Below are positions 25,144 to 33,664 of a DNA stretch of 64,000 bases, one piece after another. The DNA is taken from the NCBI GenBank assembly GCA_003569165.1, contig BGOI01000003.1:56931-120930 (forward strand), written 5' to 3'. The position numbers and the translations under genes are program-made. The first letter of the stretch is position 1. Each line of letters begins with the position of its first letter. The DNA is from Opitutia bacterium. GTDB taxonomy: Bacteria > Verrucomicrobiota > Verrucomicrobiia > Opitutales > UBA953. Below the pieces are notes generated by a model. It had not been told where the DNA came from. It made no database searches and saw only the letters and a list, made by a program, of their open reading frames with translations.

Positions 25144-27012
25144 ATGGCCGCTACGATGAATTTCTTCCGGGCCCAGGATGAGGCCCGCGGACGCACGACC
25201 AAGCTGGTCGTGCTTCTGGTGTTGGCGATCCTCGTGCTGACCGGGACGCTCTACGTGTTGGCAGTGCTCGGCCAAGGTAAGCTCCTCGAGTCCGGTGAAC
25301 TCGAGTGGTTCCAGCCCAAGCTCTTCTTTGCAACTTCCGGGGTCGCGCTCGCGGTCATCCTCGGCGGCAGCCTCATGCGCATCGCCGAGTTATCGAAGGG
25401 CGGCGGCGCCATCGCGGTCCGGCTGGGCGGTCGCCTGGTCAGCGGCGTCACCAAGGACCCCGCTGAGCGTCGCTACTTGAACGTCGTACAGGAGATGGCC
25501 CTCGCGGCCGGCCTGCCCGTGCCGCTGTGCTTCGTCCTCGACCACGATAATTCCATCAACGCCTTCGCTGCCGGCAATTCGCCGCAAGACGCTGCGGTCG
25601 GTATCACGCGCGGCGCCTTGCGCAATCTCACCCGCGACGAGCTCCAGGGCGTCATCGCCCACGAGTTCAGCCACATCGGCAACGGGGACATGAAGCTCAA
25701 TCTGCGCATCATCGGGGCCATCGCTGGCCTGACCGCGCTGGCCCAGTTGGGCTACATCTTCTTCCGCTTGGCCGGTTCCGTGCGGGGCAAGAATTCCGCG
25801 CCCATCGCGTTGGGTATGATCCTGACCGGCGTCGTGGTGCTGCTCATCGGTTCCGGCGGCATTCTTTTCGCCAAGGTCATCCAGGCCGCGGTCTCGCGCG
25901 AACGCGAATACCTCGCCGACGCCTCCGCGGTGCAGTTCACCCGTAATCCTCTTGGGCTCGGTTCCGCGCTGAAGAAGATTGCAGGTTTCTCCGGCGCCCG
26001 TCGTGAGGCCTCCGAGGCCGAGCTCGAGGCCCAGCACCTCTTCTTCGCCTCCTCGGGTGGTTTCCTCGAATCTCTATTTTCCACGCACCCGCCGATTAAC
26101 GAGCGCATCCGCCGGATTGACCCCGCCTTTGACGGCATCATTCCCGACGTCCAGCCAGCCGCGGTCTCGGCCGATGATGCCTCACCGGTCTCCCGCGCCG
26201 CGCCGGTCGCCTCCGCGGCGCCGCCCTTGCCGGTGGCCGCGTCCCGCACTGTGCCGACCGACCATCAGATTCAGGACTCGGTCGGATTCCGCGGACGGAT
26301 TTCCGAGACGTTGCGGAACGCTTCCGACGACCCTGTCAGCGCGATGGGCCTCGTCCTCGGTCTCTTGCTGCGACGCGATCCAACTTTGCGTGCGGCCCAG
26401 TTGTCGAAGGCCCGCAATCTCGCCGGCGGCGAAGTGGCGCGCGAAGCCGAGAAGTTCGAGCCGCTCCTCCGGGCCCTGCCGGCGGGATCGCGCGTGCCCT
26501 TACTGGATCTTTCCATGCCGGCCTTACGTCAGCTCTCGGCGGAGCAGCAGGATCTTTTCCGTCAGGCCATCACGCAGGTCGGCTACGAAGCCGAGGATGG
26601 CCTCATCGTCCTGCTCATCCAGGCGTCGATGCGGCGTTATCTTTCCCGCGAGAAGAATCCGCCCAGCCGGCCCGGCGACTTGGCCGCGGCTTACGCACTC
26701 GTCCTCACGGCCGTAGCCCGCACTTCGGGCGAATCCGCTGAAGCGCAGGCGCGGGCCTATCGACTCGGTGCTGTCGTGCTGGGCCTCCCTGGACTTGACG
26801 CAAACTTGCTGCCTGCCGAGAAGGTCGATCTCCAGAAGGTCGACGAAGCCTTGGCGGTCATCGCCGGACAAAGCGTTTACGATCGTCGCAAATTCGTCCG
26901 CGCCTGTGGCGCCGCGATGCTCCACGACGACCGTGCCGAGCCCGCCGAGGTCGAGATCGTCCGCGCCGTGGGGGATTCGCTCGGAATCAGTTTCGCGACG
27001 GGGGTCAAATAG
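25144..27012 (+). CDS. M48 family membrane zinc metalloprotease with long C-terminal region (HtpX-like)
   Basis: 622 aa. N-terminal helices at about residues 20-42 and 60-80, then the M48 domain with the zinc motif LQGVIAHEFSHIGNGDMKLN and the later metal Glu region AVSREREYLADASAVQFTRN. Two more helices (about 205-255) lie between these motifs. HtpX proteins are about 290 aa; here some 300 extra residues follow, with an Ala/Pro-rich linker (about 345-375) and a soluble helical domain of no recognised family. The lemA neighbour suggests a lemA-M48 pair in membrane-protein quality control. The stop TAG abuts REP type A (27012-27038). Confidence 0.88.
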   Translation: MAATMNFFRAQDEARGRTTKLVVLLVLAILVLTGTLYVLAVLGQGKLLESGELEWFQPKLFFATSGVALAVILGGSLMRIAELSKGGGAIAVRLGGRLVSGVTKDPAERRYLNVVQEMALAAGLPVPLCFVLDHDNSINAFAAGNSPQDAAVGITRGALRNLTRDELQGVIAHEFSHIGNGDMKLNLRIIGAIAGLTALAQLGYIFFRLAGSVRGKNSAPIALGMILTGVVVLLIGSGGILFAKVIQAAVSREREYLADASAVQFTRNPLGLGSALKKIAGFSGARREASEAELEAQHLFFASSGGFLESLFSTHPPINERIRRIDPAFDGIIPDVQPAAVSADDASPVSRAAPVASAAPPLPVAASRTVPTDHQIQDSVGFRGRISETLRNASDDPVSAMGLVLGLLLRRDPTLRAAQLSKARNLAGGEVAREAEKFEPLLRALPAGSRVPLLDLSMPALRQLSAEQQDLFRQAITQVGYEAEDGLIVLLIQASMRRYLSREKNPPSRPGDLAAAYALVLTAVARTSGESAEAQARAYRLGAVVLGLPGLDANLLPAEKVDLQKVDEALAVIAGQSVYDRRKFVRACGAAMLHDDRAEPAEVEIVRAVGDSLGISFATGVK

Positions 27013-27038
27013 GTAGGGACAGCACCACGTGCTGTCCT
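27012..27038 (+). repeat. REP type A after the M48 gene
   Basis: GGTAGGGACAGCACCACG then TGCTGTCCT. Its first G is the last base of the upstream TAG stop codon. Confidence 0.8.
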
Positions 27039-27050
27039 GAGAAGTCGTTT

Positions 27051-27172
27051 CAGGTGGCGGGTGGCGGCCTCGGGTGGCCGGTGGCGGGGAGGTGCCAAAA
27101 GAAAACCCCCTAACTTGTGTCCGGAGGTTTTTAGCCTGCCACCCGTCACCCGGGGCTGCCACCTGCCACCCG
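27051..27172. repeat. Long inverted repeat of GGTGGCG/GGTGGCA heptamers
   Basis: Left arm 27051-27090, right arm 27136-27172, 45 bp between. Third copy of the family seen at 12623-12762 and 20617-20826. It fills the space between convergent M48 and gpmI genes. Confidence 0.65.
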
Positions 27173-27186
27173 AAGTGGGTTTGCGG

Positions 27187-28740
27187 TTACCCCGCAATCA
27201 GCGACTCACCGGTCATCTCCGCCGGCTTCGGCAGGCCCATGAGGGCGAGCAGGGTCGGGGCGACGTCGGCGAGGCGACCGGTGGGGCGGGTCTTGAGCGA
27301 CTTGCAGCCGGCGCCGTAGAGGATGACCTCGACGGGGCTGAGCGTGTGGCGCGTGTGGGCGCAGTTCTCTTCCGGCTCCCACATCTGGTCGGCGTTACCG
27401 TGGTCGGCCGTGACGAGCGCTTTGCCCCCGACCTGGTCGATGGCGGCGAGGAGGACGCCGAGGCCGCTGTCGACCGCTTCGCAGGCCTTGCAGACCGCGG
27501 CGAGGTCGCCGGTGTGGCCGACCATGTCCGGGTTGGCGTAGTTGACGACGATGAGGCCGTACTTACCGGAGAGGATCGCAGTCTTGGCCATCTCGGTGAC
27601 GTGCGCAGCCGACATCTCGGGCTTCTGGTTATAGGTGGAGACTTCCTTCGGGCTCTGGGCCATGCCGCGCTCTTCGCCGGGGAAGGCTTCTTCGCGGTAG
27701 TCGTTGAAGAAGAAGGTCACGTGCGGGAACTTCTCGGTCTCGGCCGTGCGGTACTGCGGGATGCCCTGCTTGGCGACCCACTCGCCGAGGATGTTCACCA
27801 TCTTGGCGGGCTTGTCGAAGACGACGTTGGGGCAGAGGCCCTTCTCGTAGTTGGTCAGGGTGGCGTAGAAGATCTTGAGCAGCTTCGCGCGCGGGAAACC
27901 CTTGAACTCGGGGTCGATGAAGGCGCGGGTGATCTCGCGCGGGCGGTCGCCGCGGAAGTTGAAGAACAGCACGGAGTCGCCGTCTTGGATAAAGGACGTG
28001 CCCTTGATGCGCGTAGCCGGGACGAACTCGTCTCCGGTCGTATTGGAGTCGGTCGGCTTGTCGTAATAGGCCTGCACGGCTTCCGCGGCGGAGGCGGCTT
28101 CCGGGGCGGGCGAGCCCGTGAGGGCGTCGTAAGCGGTCTTCACGCGTTCCCAGCGGTTGTCGCGGTCCATGGCCCAGAAGCGGCCAGTGACGCTGGCGAC
28201 CTTACCGAGGCCGATCTTCACGAGCTCGGCTTCGAGCTGCTTGAGGTAGCCGAGGCCCGAGGTGGGCGGGCTATCGCGACCGTCCATGAAGGCGTGGATG
28301 TAGACCTTGGAGAGGCCTTCCTCTTTCAGGAGGCGGAGCAGGGCGTAGAGGTGGGGCAGGGTGGAGTGGACGCCGGCTTCGGAGCAGAGGCCCATCAGGT
28401 GGACTGCGCCGCCGGTGGCCTTGACGTTTTCGACGAGGCCGCGGAAGGCCTTGATCTGGCGCATGGCGGCCGGATCAGTGAGGCCCTTATCGATGCGGAC
28501 GATCTCCTGGTCGACGATGCGACCCGCGCCGATGTTCTGGTGGCCGACTTCGGAATTACCCATGATGCCGACCGGTAGGCCGACATCGAGGCCGTGGGCC
28601 ATAATCTCGGTGCGGGGCCAATCCTTGGTCAGGCCTCGCGAGACCGGGATGTTCGCTAGCTTCACGGCGTTGAACTTGTCGTGCTTAGGATTGTGGTTTT
28701 CGCCCCAACCGTCGCGGATCACCAGAAGTACGGGTTTCAT
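27187..28740 (-). CDS. gpmI: 2,3-bisphosphoglycerate-independent phosphoglycerate mutase
   Basis: Converts 3- to 2-phosphoglycerate in glycolysis using two Mn ions. 517 aa, normal. Seen: the start [17 protein letters not shown] with a metal Asp, the nucleophile Ser in [45 protein letters not shown], and the late [13 protein letters not shown] and HTRHTLSPV metal residues. The ATG at 28740 fits the family start. It stands alone between repeat regions. Confidence 0.96.
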   Translation of the reverse strand: MKPVLLVIRDGWGENHNPKHDKFNAVKLANIPVSRGLTKDWPRTEIMAHGLDVGLPVGIMGNSEVGHQNIGAGRIVDQEIVRIDKGLTDPAAMRQIKAFRGLVENVKATGGAVHLMGLCSEAGVHSTLPHLYALLRLLKEEGLSKVYIHAFMDGRDSPPTSGLGYLKQLEAELVKIGLGKVASVTGRFWAMDRDNRWERVKTAYDALTGSPAPEAASAAEAVQAYYDKPTDSNTTGDEFVPATRIKGTSFIQDGDSVLFFNFRGDRPREITRAFIDPEFKGFPRAKLLKIFYATLTNYEKGLCPNVVFDKPAKMVNILGEWVAKQGIPQYRTAETEKFPHVTFFFNDYREEAFPGEERGMAQSPKEVSTYNQKPEMSAAHVTEMAKTAILSGKYGLIVVNYANPDMVGHTGDLAAVCKACEAVDSGLGVLLAAIDQVGGKALVTADHGNADQMWEPEENCAHTRHTLSPVEVILYGAGCKSLKTRPTGRLADVAPTLLALMGLPKPAEMTGESLIAG

Positions 28741-29081
28741 AAATGGATAGGAGGGAGAGATAGGGTGAGTTAGGGCAGGGAGGCAAGAAGCAGGTGCGCC
28801 AGAGGCGCGAGAGGCCCAGAGGCCCAGAAAGCAATGGGTAGGGTCGGGACCGCGTCACGACCTAGCCTGTCTTGGGTAGGGTTGAGCGCCCTCGCTCAAC
28901 CGCGGATGCATCGGGTAGGGCGGGCTCTCCGAGCCCGCCGTTGAGCTGGATTAAGTTCGAATCATCTACGGCGAACGGACGGCTCGGAGAGCCGTCCCTA
29001 CCTTGCCGCGGCTGACCAAGGGTGGTCAGCCCTACCATTTGCACCTTTGCACGTTTGCACCTTTGCACTTACGGATTGGCC
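28741..29081. other. Intergenic region with five GTAGG palindromes (gpmI - hydrolase)
   Basis: 341 bp, no gene. Palindromes at 28837-28864, 28875-28902 (GTTGAGCG/CGCTCAAC), 28914-28940 (GCGGGCTC/GAGCCCGC), 28977-29002 (inverted, GGACGGCTC/GAGCCGTCC) and 29009-29036 (inverted, GGCTGACCA/TGGTCAGCC), then the octamer array. Each stem differs while the foot stays GTAGG. Confidence 0.7.
29037..29068 (+). repeat. NTTTGCAC octamer array, four units, upstream of the hydrolase gene
   Basis: ATTTGCAC, CTTTGCAC, GTTTGCAC, CTTTGCAC in 8-bp register, ending 13 nt before the ATG at 29082. Confidence 0.75.
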
Positions 29082-29855
29082 ATGCCCCGCATCCTCCTCG
29101 CTCTGCTCGGAATGACGTTTTGCGCCGTCGCCTCGGCCGCCACGGTCGAAAAACTCACCATCGACGGTAAGGCCGTCACGGTGAAGGTCCCGGAGAAAGC
29201 CGCGCCTGGTAAGCCTTGGCTTTGGGTTGGCGAGTTCGGTGGCCACTTGAAGACGCTCGAGGACGGCCTCGTCGCCCAGGGCTGGCACGTTGTCTATGTC
29301 GGCGTGAGCAATCAGTTCGGCTCGGCTCGCTCGATGGCGACCTGGGAAAAGGCCTACGAAGAATTCCACGGCAAGCGCGGCTTGTCCGCCAAGCCGGCGC
29401 TCCTCGGCATCTCGCGCGGTGGCCTTTACGTGAACGCCTGGGCGCGTCTACATCCGGATCGCGTCAGCGTGCTCTACCTCGACAACGGCGTCTGCGACAT
29501 CCGCTCCTGGCCGGGCGGTTTCCAGCTCAACGCCAAGGGGAAGGGCAGCGCGAACGACTGGAAGCTGTACAAGACGGAGTTCGGTTTCGCGACGGATGAC
29601 GAAGCCAAGGCGAAGTCGCTGCAGGCGGCCGAAGGCCTGCTCCCCGCCATCAAGGCCGGCGTGTTGCTGATCTCGTGCCATGGCACCGCCGACACCGTGG
29701 TACCCTATGTCGACAATGCCAAGACGGTGGTGGACCTTTGGGAAAAGAACGGCGGCCGCGTGAAACTCTTCCCGAAGGAAGGCGGCGACCATCATCCGCA
29801 TGGATTGCCGAATCCCCAGCCGTTGATCGAGGTGCTGGTGAAGAGCGCAAACTGA
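29082..29855 (+). CDS. Exported alpha/beta hydrolase
   Basis: 257 aa with a Sec signal (MPRILLALLGMTFCAVASAA). The hydrolase core: PWLWVGEFGGHL near the oxyanion site, KPALLGISRGGLYVNAWA with nucleophile Ser, VLLISCHGTADTVVPY with the acid, and GGDHHPHGLPNP with the His. An esterase or peptidase of unknown substrate is likely. The ATG at 29082 was chosen for the signal peptide; an upstream start would run into the octamer array (29037-29068). REP type B follows the stop at 29872. Confidence 0.8.
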   Translation: MPRILLALLGMTFCAVASAATVEKLTIDGKAVTVKVPEKAAPGKPWLWVGEFGGHLKTLEDGLVAQGWHVVYVGVSNQFGSARSMATWEKAYEEFHGKRGLSAKPALLGISRGGLYVNAWARLHPDRVSVLYLDNGVCDIRSWPGGFQLNAKGKGSANDWKLYKTEFGFATDDEAKAKSLQAAEGLLPAIKAGVLLISCHGTADTVVPYVDNAKTVVDLWEKNGGRVKLFPKEGGDHHPHGLPNPQPLIEVLVKSAN

Positions 29856-29871
29856 GCTTGGGGGGGGCGAG

Positions 29872-29900
29872 GGTAGGGGCAGCACCGCGTGCTGCCCTAG
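29872..29900 (+). repeat. REP type B
   Basis: GGTAGGGGCAGCACCGCG then TGCTGCCCTAG, identical in stem to the REPs flanking RAYT 1 about 15 kb away. Confidence 0.8.
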
Positions 29901-29949
29901 TCGACTTTAGGTAGGGACCAGCGTCCCTGCTGGTCCGCGGCCGCAACGC

Positions 29950-30069
29950 GGGGTCTGGCTTCGCCTCGCGACGCGATGGCGTGCCTGACCTCGTGTTGAG
30001 GGCCGACCTGCCGCGAAACCGGCAACGGGGTCAGGCACCATCACGCTGCGCGTGCTGAAGCCAGACCCC
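29950..30069. repeat. Nested long palindrome
   Basis: Outer arms GGGGTCTGGCTTC (29950-29962) and GAAGCCAGACCCC (30057-30069) are exact over 13 bp. Inner arms GTGCCTGACC (29981-29990) and GGTCAGGCAC (30029-30038) are exact over 10 bp and extend with a 2-nt bulge. The whole could fold as one hairpin of about 120 nt. It is not a tRNA-like shape. Confidence 0.65.
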
Positions 30070-30139
30070 ATGCCGGCGGCCGACCGGGGACGGTCAGCCC
30101 TACCTGAAGCGCACGGACTGCGCCTAGGGGATGGCGGAT

Positions 30140-30313
30140 GGCGGTTAGCGGTTGGGTAATGCTTATGGAAAGGGGGAGAGTACGGAGTGCTGAATCGGGT
30201 ACAGGTTTCTTTCCCTGACCCTGCTCCTGACTCTGTCCTTTTTTCACGGGCCCCAGCCCTGGCCCTCGCCCCAGTCCCGGCAATATTCCGCGTTTTCCCA
30301 ACCGCTAACCGCC
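30140..30313. repeat. Inverted AACCGCT/AACCGCC heptamer pair
   Basis: 17-bp exact inverted repeat (30140-30156, 30297-30313) of 7-bp units, enclosing 140 bp. The inner sequence has G/C-rich stretches such as GGGCCCCAGCCCTGGCCC. Confidence 0.6.
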
Positions 30314-30336
30314 AGCCGCTAACCGCTATCCCACCC

Positions 30337-32349
30337 TCACGCCTCCACCCACTTGCCCTTTTCCTTGATGAGGTCGACGAGGCGCTCGACGGCTTCTTCC
30401 TGGGGGACGTTGAACTTGATGGGGGTCTTGCCGACGTAGAGGTTGATCTTACCGGGGGCGCCGCCGACGTAACCGAAGTCGGCGTCAGCCATTTCGCCGG
30501 GGCCGTTCACGATGCAGCCCATGACGGCGATGGTGATGGACTTCAGGTGACCAGTGCGTTCCTTGATCTTCAGGGTCGTCGACTGGATATCGAAGAGGGT
30601 GCGGCCGCAACTCGGGCAAGCGACATACTCGGTCTTGGTCTGGCGCATGCGCGCGCCCTGCAGGATATCGTAAGCGAGCGTGAGCGACTTTGCTGAAGAA
30701 GTCGGGGTCTCGCACGAAAGGAAATCGCCGTAGCCGTCGACGAGCAGGCCGCCGGCAAAGATCGAGGCCTCGATGAGGCGAGACTGGAAGCCGGCGTCGA
30801 GGAGTACCGCATTGGCGACCGTGGCTCGGATCCACAGCGGGGCTTCGAGCTGGGCAATGTCAGCGCAGCGGACGAGTTCGCGGTAAGTGCCGGTGGCGTG
30901 CAGGCCATCCTGCGGCTGCGAAGAGGTGAGCATCAGGCGACCGGCAGGAATCGCCGAGAGTTCCTTCGTGAGCGCAGCGAGCGTCGGGCCATCGAGGTCG
31001 ACGGCGAGGACCGCGTCATGCTTCGTCACGGCTTCGCCCCAGGCTTTGACCTCCGCGCCATCGGTGGCGGCGAAGGCCTTGACGACCACCAGACGGCTGC
31101 CGGAGCCGTCGAAGGGGAAGTCCGCAGCGGAGAGGCTCGTCTCGATGAACAAGGCCGGCACGGCCTGTCCGAGGGCTTTGCGCAGCGAACGCAGGGCGGC
31201 GGCGTGGGCGGGGTCGTCGAGACGCACCAGCAGGCCTTCGGCACGGACTTCGCGTTGGGCCGCATGCGCGTCGAGGATCTCCTTCGCCGCGGCCTGCCAA
31301 TCGGCGAGGCCGGCGATGCTGCGGACGATCACGCGGGGGAGTTCACCCGAACCCGCGAGGCAATTCGAGGAAAGTGCGATGAGCTCGGTTTCGCGACGGA
31401 CGAAAGAGAACGGGTCGGCCGGGTCGGCGGGAAGCTTGACCGACGAAGCGGCGCCGAGCGTGGCGAAGTCTTCGGCGCGGCGGACGATTTCCTTGCAGAC
31501 CGGAATCTCGTGCCACGCGTCTTCGGTGAGCGAGACGCGAATCGTGTCGCCCAGGCCGTCGGCGAGGAGCGAACCGATGCCGATGGCGGACTTGATGCGG
31601 GCGTCTTCGCCTTCGCCGGCTTCGGTGACACCGAGGTGCAGTGGGTAGTCCATGCCTAGGTCCGTCATACGGGCGGCCGCGAGACGGTAGGCCTCGACCA
31701 TCACCTTCGGGTTCGACGACTTCATCGACAGGATCATGTCCTTGAAGCCGTGGGATTGAGCGATGCGGATGAATTCGAGGGCGGACTCCACCATCCCGTT
31801 CGGCGAATCACCGAAGCGGTTCATAATGCGGTCCGAGAGCGAGCCGTGGTTGGTGCCGATGCGCAGGCAGCGGCCGAGGGCCTTAGCGCGGAGCACCAGC
31901 GGCGTGAAGGCCTCGTGCAAGCGCTCCAACTCCTCGGCGTAGGCTTTGTCGGTGTATTCCAGCACCGCGAACTTCTTCTTGTCGGCGTAGTTGCCTGGGT
32001 TCACGCGGACCTTCTCCACGTGTTCGACGGCTTCCATCGCCGCGACCGGCAGGAAGTGGATGTCGGCGACGAGCGGCTGATTGAAGCCCGCCGCGCGGAA
32101 CTGCCGATGGATGTCCTTGAGCGCGATGGCCGCGGCCTTGTTCGGGGCCGTGATGCGGATGATCTCGCAGCCCGCTTCCGCCAGTCGGATGGCTTGGGCG
32201 AGCGTCGCCGCGACGTCTTCCGTGTCGGAGGTCGTCATCGACTGCAGGCGGATCGGATTCAGACCGCCCACGGCCACGCCGCCTACGTTCACGACGCGGG
32301 TGAGGCGGCGGACTGTGCGGTGGCGGGAGGGACAATAGTCCGAGGACAT
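30337..32349 (-). CDS. ispG: 4-hydroxy-3-methylbut-2-en-1-yl diphosphate synthase, long form
   Basis: Makes HMBPP in the MEP pathway with a 4Fe-4S cluster. 670 aa, the long three-domain form known from plants, Chlamydia and relatives; the short form is about 370-400 aa. Seen: the TIM-barrel part with IRLQSMTTSDTEDV, LVADIHFLP, KVRVNPGNYAD and RIGTNHGSLS; a middle insertion of about 250 residues (about 300-560) lacking strong motifs; and the C-terminal cluster domain with VACPSCGRTLFD and VMGCIVNGPGE supplying three Cys. The long form fits a PVC-superphylum origin. It is read opposite to the preceding hydrolase. Confidence 0.95.
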   Translation of the reverse strand: MSSDYCPSRHRTVRRLTRVVNVGGVAVGGLNPIRLQSMTTSDTEDVAATLAQAIRLAEAGCEIIRITAPNKAAAIALKDIHRQFRAAGFNQPLVADIHFLPVAAMEAVEHVEKVRVNPGNYADKKKFAVLEYTDKAYAEELERLHEAFTPLVLRAKALGRCLRIGTNHGSLSDRIMNRFGDSPNGMVESALEFIRIAQSHGFKDMILSMKSSNPKVMVEAYRLAAARMTDLGMDYPLHLGVTEAGEGEDARIKSAIGIGSLLADGLGDTIRVSLTEDAWHEIPVCKEIVRRAEDFATLGAASSVKLPADPADPFSFVRRETELIALSSNCLAGSGELPRVIVRSIAGLADWQAAAKEILDAHAAQREVRAEGLLVRLDDPAHAAALRSLRKALGQAVPALFIETSLSAADFPFDGSGSRLVVVKAFAATDGAEVKAWGEAVTKHDAVLAVDLDGPTLAALTKELSAIPAGRLMLTSSQPQDGLHATGTYRELVRCADIAQLEAPLWIRATVANAVLLDAGFQSRLIEASIFAGGLLVDGYGDFLSCETPTSSAKSLTLAYDILQGARMRQTKTEYVACPSCGRTLFDIQSTTLKIKERTGHLKSITIAVMGCIVNGPGEMADADFGYVGGAPGKINLYVGKTPIKFNVPQEEAVERLVDLIKEKGKWVEA

Positions 32350-32390
32350 GGGGGTATCTCAACCCCTTTGCCCTCAGCCGTCAACGAGCG

Positions 32391-33422
32391 TCAGAAATCC
32401 CAGCGCCAAGTCGACGGAATCCACTGGTAACCCTTGCGGCCATTGGGGGCGACGATGCCGAGGCCCGGCCAGGGGAGGTGGAAGCCGTAGGCGCGTTCCT
32501 TGGTGACCGCGATCTCGGCGAAGACCTTCTTGCGGGTGGCGATGGCCACAGCTGGATCGTGGTCGAAGTCGATGAACCAATTCGGGTCTTCGAGCATCAG
32601 CACATGATTATGGGCAAGGTCCGAGACGTGAAGAAGGGATTCGTTCTCCGACTTGATGCGGAAGATCGCATGGCCGTCGGTGTGGCCCGGGGCGGCGATG
32701 ATCGTGATCGCTCCGTCGAGGATCTGGTCGCCGTCCTTGTGGATGACCAGATTGGGCTGGAGTGTGTCGAACGAGCCGCGGACGTTCTTGATCATCCCCT
32801 TGATATCGTCGGTGCGGTGCGACTTCGAGAAGTCGGGCTCCTTGCCGCGCCAGAAGTCGACTTCCTCCTTGAGGACGTGGACGGCCGCATTGGGGAAGAG
32901 GATCTTGCCGCCGCTGGCGAGGCCGCCGATATGGTCGATATGCGAGTGGCTGAGCAGGGCGTGGGTCACATCCTTGAAGGCGATGCCGATGGTGTCCATC
33001 GCGTCGGCGAGCCAGCCCCAATTCTGGTTCTTGTGGGGGCCGAAGCCGGCGTCGACGAGGATGACTTCCTTGTCCTTACGCAGGAGCAGGATATTGACGT
33101 AGAGCGTCATGTCGTCCGGACGTTCGCCGAGGGCCACCAGGGCCTTGGTCATCTCGGCGCGTTCGGCTGGCGGCCACATCTTCTTCGTCACGCCTTGCTT
33201 GAAGGTGCCGTAGCCATCGCTGATGGACCAGGCCTCGAACTTCCCGATCGTAAATTTATAGACGTAAGGGTTGGTGATCGTCTTCTTGCTGATCGGGGCG
33301 CCGGAGGCATCGGTCGCGGCCTGGGCGGCCGCGAGAGAGGCCGGGATACTGAGAGCGGCGATCGCGGCGCCGAGGTTGCCGAGGAACTGACGGCGTGAGT
33401 TTTCGGGGAGGGGCTTTTCCAT
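32391..33422 (-). CDS. Tat-exported metallo-beta-lactamase-fold hydrolase
   Basis: 343 aa from the ATG at 33422, with a twin-arginine signal (ENSRRQFLGNLGAAIAALSIPASLAAA). The metal motif HSHIDHIGGLA is present, with later HTDGHAIF, HVSDLAHN and FDHDPAVA. This matches MBL-fold hydrolases such as lactonase- or sulfatase-like enzymes; the substrate is unknown. Upstream in-frame codons would add an Arg/Pro-rich segment with no family match, so this start is preferred. It lies downstream of rseP on the same strand, separated by a terminator (33517-33540). Confidence 0.87.
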   Translation of the reverse strand: MEKPLPENSRRQFLGNLGAAIAALSIPASLAAAQAATDASGAPISKKTITNPYVYKFTIGKFEAWSISDGYGTFKQGVTKKMWPPAERAEMTKALVALGERPDDMTLYVNILLLRKDKEVILVDAGFGPHKNQNWGWLADAMDTIGIAFKDVTHALLSHSHIDHIGGLASGGKILFPNAAVHVLKEEVDFWRGKEPDFSKSHRTDDIKGMIKNVRGSFDTLQPNLVIHKDGDQILDGAITIIAAPGHTDGHAIFRIKSENESLLHVSDLAHNHVLMLEDPNWFIDFDHDPAVAIATRKKVFAEIAVTKERAYGFHLPWPGLGIVAPNGRKGYQWIPSTWRWDF

Positions 33423-33516
33423 GGGGGTGGCTTCATTCAGTCTAATTGGGCGGAAGACGGAAGCGGATTTTCTAGGATGAAACCGACGGACCCTGTTCGC
33501 AAACCTACCAAATAAT

Positions 33517-33540
33517 AAGGCCGCCGGGGTGGGCGGCCTT
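33517..33540 (-). terminator. Hairpin terminator after rseP
   Basis: AAGGCCGCC, a GGGGT loop, GGGCGGCCTT; on the minus strand it is followed by ATTATTT. Stem 9-10 bp. It separates the rseP unit from the exported hydrolase gene. Confidence 0.65.
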
Positions 33541-33599
33541 CGGAAGGGTGGGGGCAGGGGTGGGGCGAAAGGCATTTTCAAACCCTAACCCTTGTATTG

Positions 33600-33655
33600 G
33601 GTAGGGGCGACCATCCTTGGTCGCCCGCGGTCGAGCAGGGATGCTCGACCCTACC
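33600..33655. repeat. Paired GTAGG-foot palindromes (BIME-like)
   Basis: Same composite as 145-200 with one altered arm (GGCGACCA/TGGTCGCC in place of GCCGACCA/TGGTCGGC): both sides of the stem changed together, so the pairing is kept. It ends 9 nt before the rseP stop. Confidence 0.75.
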
Positions 33656-33664
33656 AGGCCTCGC

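Larger units (their letters stand above)
29856..30336. other. Intergenic repeat mosaic (hydrolase - ispG)
   Basis: 481 bp, no gene. Holds REP type B (29872-29900), a GTAGG palindrome (29910-29940), a nested palindrome (29950-30069), another foot palindrome (30077-30103) and an inverted pair of AACCGCT-type heptamers (30140-30156 and 30297-30313, 17 bp exact). The 3' ends of two convergent genes border it. Confidence 0.7.

Noticed and set aside
27061..28578. A 505-codon open frame on the plus strand opposite gpmI
   Set aside because: It mirrors the codon structure of gpmI, starts in a repeat and has no domain; GC-rich genes produce such antisense frames.
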